This document shows positions 1 to 4,735 of a DNA stretch of 6,973 nucleotides, piece by piece. This DNA comes from an uncultured Bacillota bacterium. GTDB taxonomy: Bacteria; Bacillota; Clostridia; Peptostreptococcales; Anaerovoracaceae. Every line of letters starts with the position of its first letter. The first letter of the stretch is position 1. The stretch is from contig CAUHLX010000149.1 of the NCBI GenBank assembly GCA_959606705.1, positions 1 to 6,973 on the forward strand, in the 5' to 3' direction. Under the pieces are notes generated by a model. The model ran no database searches. It was not told the DNA's origin and saw nothing but the letters and a program-made list of their open reading frames with translations. A program made the translations under genes and the position numbers.

Positions 1-813
1 CACCAGCAAAAACTCCTGATTGGACTCTTCCAGACGAATCTTCCTCTGAGAAGTATCCAGAGTGGCAAAGAGCATGTCCTTCTCCACTACTGCTTTGTCA
101 TCCTTTTCCATCTCTCGGAGCAGACGATTCATCAGCGCCGACTTCCCCGAATTGGTATAGCCCACCAGCGCTACCACAGGGATCTGGGAACGCTGCCGCT
201 GCGCTCGCTGAACGCCCCGATTCCGACGGACTTCTTCCAGCTCCCGTTTGATCTCGTCAACTCTGCCTGCTACGTGGCGCCGATCCGTTTCCAGCTTTTT
301 TTCACCCGGACCTCTGGTCCCGATCCCACCGCCCAGACGGGATAAGGACTTTCCGAAGCCCGTGAGCCGCGGCAGGCGATATTTCAACTGGGCCAGCTCT
401 ACTTGAAGCTTTCCTTCCCTGGAGACAGCTCTGGCGGCAAAGATATCCAGGATCAGGATGGTTCGATCGATCACCCGAACACCCAGCCGATCCTCCAGAT
501 TCCGAATCTGCATTCCCGACAGCTCGTCGTTGAATACCGCCATGTCCGCTTCCATATTGGAAATCAGCTCCGCGAGCTCCTCCACCTTCCCGGTTCCCAG
601 AAAGGTGGCTTTCTCCGGCCGATCCTTATTTTGAACCAGCTGACCCAAAACCTCGATCCCCGCCGCCTCCGCCAGTCCCGAAAGCTCATCCATGGAGTAG
701 GAGATATCCTCATCCCTTTGCAGACCCACTAAAATCGCCCGATAGTAATCATCTTGGATTACCTCGTTCTCTTCGTTAAACCGTACCATTCGTTCTCCCC
801 GCTTATCTTCCAT
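1..813 (-). CDS. hflX: GTPase HflX, ribosome-splitting factor (partial, 3' end outside window)
   Basis: HflX is a cytoplasmic GTPase that binds the 50S subunit and splits stalled or hibernating ribosomes. The 271 visible codons are the N-terminal two thirds of a family usually near 420 aa. They hold the HflX N-terminal domain (about residues 25-180), including FNDELSG (95-100 region), the L-Q-V-E-L-A-Q-L-K-Y-R-L-P-R-L segment (136-150) and the glycine-rich SRLGGGIGTRGPGE stretch (158-171). A basic coiled-coil linker (about 180-210) follows, then the G1 loop GYTNSGKS (218-225) and the G2 region LFATLDT (248-254). The G3-G5 motifs lie beyond base 1. The frame is open to the window edge. An in-frame TGA two codons upstream of the ATG at 813 bounds the start. 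The ATG at 789 (Met9) has a better Shine-Dalgarno, GGGGAG five bases ahead, so the real start may be 789. It has its own promoter and lies 158 bp after yunB. Confidence 0.96.
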   Translation of the reverse strand, partial: MEDKRGERMVRFNEENEVIQDDYYRAILVGLQRDEDISYSMDELSGLAEAAGIEVLGQLVQNKDRPEKATFLGTGKVEELAELISNMEADMAVFNDELSGMQIRNLEDRLGVRVIDRTILILDIFAARAVSREGKLQVELAQLKYRLPRLTGFGKSLSRLGGGIGTRGPGEKKLETDRRHVAGRVDEIKRELEEVRRNRGVQRAQRQRSQIPVVALVGYTNSGKSALMNRLLREMEKDDKAVVEKDMLFATLDTSQRKIRLEESNQEFLLV

Positions 814-886
814 GGTATCTCACCGTATTTTCCCTCGAACGCGCCCTTTGACCGCGTACTGCTTATTATGCTCCGTTTCACCGACA

Positions 887-915
887 AGTATAGCACAAGC
901 CACCTGACCGGACAA
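887..915 (-). promoter_or_regulatory. Likely sigma-A promoter of hflX
   Basis: On the minus strand a -35 element TTGTCC (910-915) and a -10 element TATACT (887-892) are separated by exactly 17 bp. The -10 is preceded by TGC, giving an extended -10 (TGn). Four of six bases match the consensus at -35 and five of six at -10. Initiation would fall near 880, giving a leader of about 65-70 nt before the ATG at 813. This indicates hflX can be transcribed independently of the upstream sporulation gene. The call rests on motif matching only. Confidence 0.7.
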
Positions 916-971
916 GAAAAAGCCATTTTCGTTCAGCGGAGGTCCAGCGGCGCGTACCTCCCCCGGTTTTC

Positions 972-1676
972 CTAATCCAAAGCCTCCAAGGCTCGTTCCT
1001 CCGGTACGTGAATGTAGGTCTGCGGCGTATCTCCCATCAGAACCGTCTCCACAATGGGAATTACCGTGTTGATCTCGATCTTATGAGAGAGAAATGGCAT
1101 GATGACCTCCGCTTGAGTCGCCACATCCAAATAAACCTCGTAATGGGACTGATTGATCCCCGTATTCTCAAATTTGGTTTTAAAGTCCACCTTCGCCGTA
1201 CCCAAAGGCAGGATCTTCAAATTGACCGAAGGTCCGAACTGAGAAAAAATCTCACTCCCCAGCAGTGCGCCCAAAGGAACCTGAATCACCGTCGGCTCCA
1301 GATGCTTGAACTTATTGAGGATGATGTCATTGAGATCCGACGCGATCCGGTTCATGGCTACCGTGTCCGAGCGCATCATGGTCACCTTGCCCTGAGCGTC
1401 GCTTTGAACCTCCAGAAGCTTAGAGGCGTCGATCTCCTCCGAAAACTTTTCCTGTACCGATTGATTGACCACCAGAGTCATGACGGATTTGGCCTTGAGC
1501 TTGGCCATCGAAGTCATGGCCGGTTTGATCACCGTTTCCGTGTACGCATAGCTGTAGCCCGCCAGCAGAACCAGCAGGACCAGACAGATGAACCACTTCC
1601 ATTTATGTAATCCGCCCTTGGCGTGAGACCCGCCGAGCGTTTTCCGTTTTCCGCCGAAGCGTCTCTTTTTGCTCAT
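972..1676 (-). CDS. yunB: Sporulation protein YunB
   Basis: This gene encodes a 234-residue membrane-anchored protein of the YunB family, which in Bacillus subtilis is made in the mother cell under sigma-E and is needed for normal sporulation; its biochemical activity is not known. The N-terminus is strongly basic (KKRRFGGKRK, residues 3-12). One hydrophobic segment follows at about 27-45 (WFICLVLLVLLAGYSYAY), then a soluble domain of about 190 residues, expected outside the cytoplasm. Family-like stretches are IQVPLGALLGSEIFSQFGP (131-149) and VNLKILPLGTAKVDFKTKFENTGINQ (151-176). I chose the ATG at 1676 because GGGGAGGAG lies seven bases upstream. The longer reading from the ATG at 1727 adds 17 residues, has no ribosome binding site and would translate the codY terminator hairpin. 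It lies 86 bp after codY and ends with TAG. No clear sigma-E promoter was found. Confidence 0.88.
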   Translation of the reverse strand: MSKKRRFGGKRKTLGGSHAKGGLHKWKWFICLVLLVLLAGYSYAYTETVIKPAMTSMAKLKAKSVMTLVVNQSVQEKFSEEIDASKLLEVQSDAQGKVTMMRSDTVAMNRIASDLNDIILNKFKHLEPTVIQVPLGALLGSEIFSQFGPSVNLKILPLGTAKVDFKTKFENTGINQSHYEVYLDVATQAEVIMPFLSHKIEINTVIPIVETVLMGDTPQTYIHVPEERALEALD

Positions 1677-1716
1677 AAAAAAACTCCTCCCCGTCATCTT
1701 ATGCGACGAGGAGGGG
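1677..1716 (-). terminator. Intrinsic terminator of codY, overlapping the yunB translation start
   Basis: On the minus strand the 5' arm CCTCCTCGTC (1714-1705) pairs with GACGGGGAGG (1695-1686) through ten base pairs, one of them G-U, around a nine-base loop (1704-1696). After two bases comes a run of seven T (1683-1677), followed at once by the yunB ATG (1676-1674). A GC-rich stem plus T7, 47 bp past the codY stop, is a standard rho-independent terminator. Unusually, the 3' arm is also the Shine-Dalgarno of yunB and the T-tract is its spacer. Confidence 0.82.
1684..1692 (-). promoter_or_regulatory. Ribosome binding site of yunB, buried in the terminator stem
   Basis: GGGGAGGAG on the minus strand is an almost ideal Shine-Dalgarno, followed by T7 and ATG. 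It decides the yunB start at 1676 over the upstream in-frame ATG at 1727. Its GGAGG core lies in the 3' arm of the hairpin at 1686-1714, so any transcript reading through from codY would have the site base-paired. Confidence 0.85.
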
Positions 1717-1762
1717 TTTGGTTCCATTCGGATTGCAAAATGCGACTGCCGCCGTTAGGATA

Positions 1763-2542
1763 CTACAGCTCCAGCTTTCCCAGCTCTTCCAGGAATTTCT
1801 CGTTCAAAATCTTGATATGCGTTCCCTTCATTCCTAAAGAACGGGATTCGATGACACCCGCGCTCTCCAGCTTGCGCAGCGCGTTTACGATGACCGAACG
1901 GGTAATGCCGGACCGGTCCGCAATCTTGCTGGCAACCAGCAGGCCCTCGTGTCCGTCCAGTTCCGCGAACACCTGCCGAATGGCTTCCACCTCGGAATAA
2001 GACAGGGTGCCGATGGCCATCTGAACCACCGCTCTCCGACGATCCTCTTCTTCCTTCTCCAGAGATTTTCTACGCTGAATCTCCAGGCCCACCACCGTGG
2101 CGCCGTACTCGCCCAAAATCACGTCCTCATCGGTAAAATCAGGCTCATAGCGGGTGGCTACCAGCGTGCCCAGACGCTCTCTTCCACCGGTAATGGGGAT
2201 TACGGTATGCAGCTTTTCCGCCGTGTCGTAATCGTACTTGAAAATCTCCAGCGCCTCGTCCGCTTTCAGGTTGGCCGCCGTTTCCTCCACTTTCAGCAGA
2301 GCGTCATTGTATTCGTTGGGAAACTTCTCGAAACCGGTTTCAGGATCCGTGATGGTCGAGCTGTCCGATTTGATCTTGTAATGCACCCCGATCACCTTTC
2401 CACGCTTGTTGGTAATATATACGTTGGCATCCATTAGATCACTGAGGATTCCGCAAAGTTCATTAAAAGAGAAGCTGCCCGCCACGCTCTCCTGCAGCAT
2501 CCAGTTTAACTTTCTTACTTTTTTTAACAATTCTTTACTCAA
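1763..2542 (-). CDS. codY: Global nutritional regulator CodY
   Basis: CodY is a DNA-binding global regulator of low-GC Gram-positive bacteria that represses stationary-phase and amino-acid genes when branched-chain amino acids and GTP are plentiful. The 259 residues equal the B. subtilis length. Residues 1-155 form the GAF ligand domain; Phe74 and Tyr78 in FPNEY appear to match Phe71 and Tyr75 lining the isoleucine pocket of the B. subtilis protein. A linker helix (156-185) leads to the winged helix-turn-helix, where ASKIADRSGITRSVIVNALR (204-223) and the following KLESAGVIESRSLGMKGT are nearly identical to Bacillus. The start codon is TTG: an in-frame TGA three codons upstream excludes a longer form, GGAGG lies ten bases ahead, and the N-terminus aligns with MALLQKTRIINSMLQ. 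It lies 170 bp after hslU behind a likely own promoter, and is followed by an intrinsic terminator. Confidence 0.97.
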   Translation of the reverse strand: MSKELLKKVRKLNWMLQESVAGSFSFNELCGILSDLMDANVYITNKRGKVIGVHYKIKSDSSTITDPETGFEKFPNEYNDALLKVEETAANLKADEALEIFKYDYDTAEKLHTVIPITGGRERLGTLVATRYEPDFTDEDVILGEYGATVVGLEIQRRKSLEKEEEDRRRAVVQMAIGTLSYSEVEAIRQVFAELDGHEGLLVASKIADRSGITRSVIVNALRKLESAGVIESRSLGMKGTHIKILNEKFLEELGKLEL

Positions 2543-2552
2543 ATGATTTCAT

Positions 2553-2557
2553 CCTCC
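2553..2557 (-). promoter_or_regulatory. Ribosome binding site for the TTG start of codY
   Basis: GGAGG on the minus strand lies ten bases before the TTG at 2542-2540. An ATG (2552-2550) directly abuts this GGAGG but opens a frame of only five codons (M-K-S-F-E, stop at 2537-2535) that overlaps the codY start. The ATG has no spacing from the Shine-Dalgarno and so is a poor start. The TTG is the only start that gives full-length CodY. Confidence 0.75.
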
Positions 2558-2614
2558 ATCCATATTGTATTCAACTTAAACAGTATGTACCACTTTTCCT
2601 TATCACTGTTTCCT

Positions 2615-2643
2615 ATTATATCGGAAATTTGCAAAAAGGAAAA
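2615..2643 (-). promoter_or_regulatory. Likely sigma-A promoter of codY
   Basis: The minus strand carries a perfect -10 TATAAT at 2620-2615. The base-pair window 17 bp upstream (2643-2638) reads TTTTCC, a weak -35 with three of six matches. The DNA further upstream is very AT-rich with A- and T-runs, resembling an UP element that could compensate. Initiation near 2608 would give a leader of about 65 nt. This fits codY being expressed apart from the topA-hslVU unit as well as by read-through from it. Confidence 0.6.
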
Positions 2644-2657
2644 GAGTATTTCACAAA

Positions 2658-2672
2658 ATTTTTTCGACAATT
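2658..2672 (-). promoter_or_regulatory. Weak candidate CodY box upstream of the codY promoter
   Basis: The minus-strand 15-mer AATTGTCGAAAAAAT matches the known CodY box AATTTTCWGAAAATT at 11 of 15 positions (mismatches at 5, 8, 9 and 14). It lies about 15 bp upstream of the -35 region of the candidate codY promoter. CodY is known to regulate its own gene in some species, which makes the placement plausible. In such AT-rich DNA an 11/15 match also arises by chance. Confidence 0.2.
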
Positions 2673-2712
2673 TAGTCAATTCAAAATATTCCTCGAGACC
2701 GCAGTGCGGTTT

Positions 2713-4152
2713 TTACAGAAGGAACCGCTCCAGATCGTCCTCGTGCACGGTGTCTTCGAACTTCTCCCGTACGAAATCACCGTTGATGATCACTTCCGAT
2801 TCTTCCATATCCGGAATATTGAAGCTCAAGTCCTCCAGCAGCTTTTCCATGATGGTGTGCAGACGGCGAGCGCCGATGTTTTCTGTCTGCTCATTCATCA
2901 GGAAGGCCATATTGGCGATTTCCTTCACCGCATCGTCCGTAAAGGTGACCTTGATACCTTCCGTCTCCAGCAGCATCTTGTGCTGCTTGAGCAGCGCGTT
3001 ATCCGGTTCGGTGAGAATCCTGGAGAAATCCTCCTCCGTTAAGTTTTCCAGTTCTACCCGGATAGGGAAACGCCCCTGCAATTCGGGAATCAGATCCGTA
3101 GGTTTGGTGGTGTGAAACGCACCGGCTCCGATAAACAGCATGTGATCCGTTTTCACCGGTCCGTACTTCGTATTGACCACGCTTCCTTCTACGATGGGGA
3201 GAATGTCCCGCTGGACCCCTTCCCGGGAAACGTCCGCGCCTGAGTGATAGCTGCCGTCCGACGCGATCTTGTCGATCTCGTCGATGAAAATGATCCCGTT
3301 CTGTTCGGCGTTTTCCAGCGCTTCCGAGGTAACCTGATCCATATCGATCAAGTTCTGTGCCTCCTGCTCCACCAGAATCTTTCTGGCATCCTTCACCCGC
3401 AGTTTTTTCTTTTTCTTTTTCTGAGGCATCATATCTCCGAAGATGCTGCCCAAGCTGATGCTCATAGATTCCCCGTTGACGTCCAGGGTTCCGTCATTCT
3501 TCTTTTCGTTGACTTCGATTTCGATAAACTGTTCCTCCAGAAGTCCGTCCTTCAGCTGCTGACGGACCTGTTCTCTGGCCAGCTCGATATCGCTTTCCTT
3601 TTGTTCCTCCGTTCCGTCCGTCGAACCCGACAGCTGCTGGTTGACCTGATTCTGCTGGTTAAAGCCTCCCATCAAAAAGTCAAATGGCCCGCGGACTCCT
3701 CCGTTTTGAGCGGGCGTGGTCTTTTTCTTTCCGGGAATGATCGCCTCGATGATCTTCTCTTCCGCGATTTCCTCGGCAATGACGGACTTTTCCTCCATGC
3801 GGTTCTGCTTGGTAATACGAATGGCGGCCTCCGCCAGATCGCGGACCATGGAATCCACGTCCCGGCCCACATAGCCCACTTCGGTGAACTTCGTGGCTTC
3901 CACCTTTACAAAAGGTGCGTCCAGCAGCTTGGCCAGCCTTCTGGCGATTTCCGTCTTACCTACGCCGGTGGGTCCCATCATCAGAATGTTCTTCGGCGTA
4001 ATCTCCTCCCGCATGTCATCGGGAAGCAAACTCCTGCGATAACGGTTGCGCAGAGCGATGGCGACGGACTTCTTCGCAGCGTCCTGACCGATGATGTATT
4101 TGTCCAGCTCCGAAACGATCTCCTTCGGAGTCATTTGATACAGTTTTCCCAT
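2713..4152 (-). CDS. hslU: HslU (ClpY), AAA+ unfoldase subunit of the HslVU protease
   Basis: HslU forms a hexameric ATP-driven ring that unfolds proteins and threads them into HslV. At 479 aa it is a little longer than B. subtilis ClpY (467). Visible in order: Walker A GPTGVGKT (60-67); pore loop GYVG (93-96) that grips substrate; the I domain (about 110-255); Walker B IIFIDEID (287-294); sensor 1 and arginine-finger region IGAGAFHTTKPTDLIPELQGRFP (341-363); sensor 2 GARR (427-430); and the C-terminal tail DLERFLL (473-479), matching the family tail that docks between HslV subunits. The I domain carries a Gly/Gln/Asn-rich stretch (about 150-180) and six consecutive lysines (245-250, bases 3420-3403), probably part of a flexible insertion. 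The ATG is preceded by GGGGGAG six bases upstream and lies 15 bp after hslV, so the two are translated from one message. Stop is TAA. Confidence 0.98.
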   Translation of the reverse strand: MGKLYQMTPKEIVSELDKYIIGQDAAKKSVAIALRNRYRRSLLPDDMREEITPKNILMMGPTGVGKTEIARRLAKLLDAPFVKVEATKFTEVGYVGRDVDSMVRDLAEAAIRITKQNRMEEKSVIAEEIAEEKIIEAIIPGKKKTTPAQNGGVRGPFDFLMGGFNQQNQVNQQLSGSTDGTEEQKESDIELAREQVRQQLKDGLLEEQFIEIEVNEKKNDGTLDVNGESMSISLGSIFGDMMPQKKKKKKLRVKDARKILVEQEAQNLIDMDQVTSEALENAEQNGIIFIDEIDKIASDGSYHSGADVSREGVQRDILPIVEGSVVNTKYGPVKTDHMLFIGAGAFHTTKPTDLIPELQGRFPIRVELENLTEEDFSRILTEPDNALLKQHKMLLETEGIKVTFTDDAVKEIANMAFLMNEQTENIGARRLHTIMEKLLEDLSFNIPDMEESEVIINGDFVREKFEDTVHEDDLERFLL

Positions 4153-4167
4153 GGTAATCTCCCCCTC

Positions 4168-4707
4168 TTACAGTTTCTCAACCGAGATATTGCTGTTGGT
4201 GTAGACGCAGATGGAAGACGCGATGTTCATCGCTTCTCTCACGATCTCCTCCGCACTCATTTCCGTGTGATTATACAGCGCGTTGGCCGCTGCGTAGGCG
4301 TAATTCCCGCCGGAACCGATGGCCACGAAATCCTGATCCGGCACGATCACTTCCCCGTTTCCGGAGATCACCAGAATGCATTCCCGGTCCGCCGCGATCA
4401 TCAGCGCGTCCAGGCTGCGCATGGCGTTGTCCGAACGCCACAGCTGCGCCAAGGCGATCGCCGCTCTCTTCAAATTGCCGCCGTGCTCCTCCAGCTTCTT
4501 CTCAAATTTCTCCGTCAGCGTAAAAGCGTCCGCCACCGAACCGGCAAAGCCGCACAGCACGGAGTTGCGAAAGATCTTGCGAACCTTTTTCGCCCCGTTT
4601 TTCATGATGGCGGTTTCCCCCATGGTCACCTGTCCGTCGCCGCCGATGCAGATGTCGTCTTCGCTTCTTCTGACCGCGCATATGGTCGTTGCATGAAACT
4701 CTGTCAT
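4168..4707 (-). CDS. hslV: HslV (ClpQ), proteolytic subunit of the HslVU protease
   Basis: HslV is a proteasome-like N-terminal-nucleophile peptidase forming a double hexamer capped by HslU. The 179 residues keep the TTICAVRR start of the mature fold (Thr7 onwards), GGDGQVT (22-28) with the active-site Asp24, the catalytic-type Lys41 in AKKVRK, GFAGSVADAFTL (53-64) and Ser132 in AIGSGGNYA. Six residues, MTEFHA, precede the classical threonine, as in B. subtilis CodW (MSSFHATTI), which is known to act as an N-terminal serine protease after loss of Met1. Here the corresponding residue is Thr2, so either Thr2 or Thr7 could be the nucleophile. The ATG has GGAGG eight bases upstream. The gene follows topA after 28 bp and precedes hslU by 15 bp, with no promoter or terminator visible in either gap. 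Confidence 0.98.
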   Translation of the reverse strand: MTEFHATTICAVRRSEDDICIGGDGQVTMGETAIMKNGAKKVRKIFRNSVLCGFAGSVADAFTLTEKFEKKLEEHGGNLKRAAIALAQLWRSDNAMRSLDALMIAADRECILVISGNGEVIVPDQDFVAIGSGGNYAYAAANALYNHTEMSAEEIVREAMNIASSICVYTNSNISVEKL

Positions 4708-4735
4708 GATGTATTCCTCCCTCTTATCTCCCTTT

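Noticed and set aside
857..931. Small minus-strand frame beginning with an ATG in the yunB-hflX gap.
   Set aside because: It overlies the hflX promoter, has no suitably spaced Shine-Dalgarno and encodes nothing recognisable.
938..961. Inverted repeat GGAGGT / ACCTCC just after yunB as a terminator.
   Set aside because: The stem is only six base pairs with a 12-base loop, and no T-tract follows directly on the minus strand.
1008..1610. A 200-codon plus-strand open frame opposite yunB, plus similar antisense frames opposite codY and topA.
   Set aside because: These are mirror readings of identified genes, with unnatural composition and no family resemblance.
1677..1727. Longer yunB start at the ATG at 1727.
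   Set aside because: No Shine-Dalgarno precedes it, the added 17 residues are simply the translated terminator hairpin, and GGGGAGGAG strongly favours the ATG at 1676.
2698..2714. Short hairpin ACCGC-AGT-GCGGT just past the hslU stop.
   Set aside because: A run of T follows only on the plus strand, where nothing is transcribed. In the hslU direction the stem is short and lacks a T-tract, so it is not a supported terminator.
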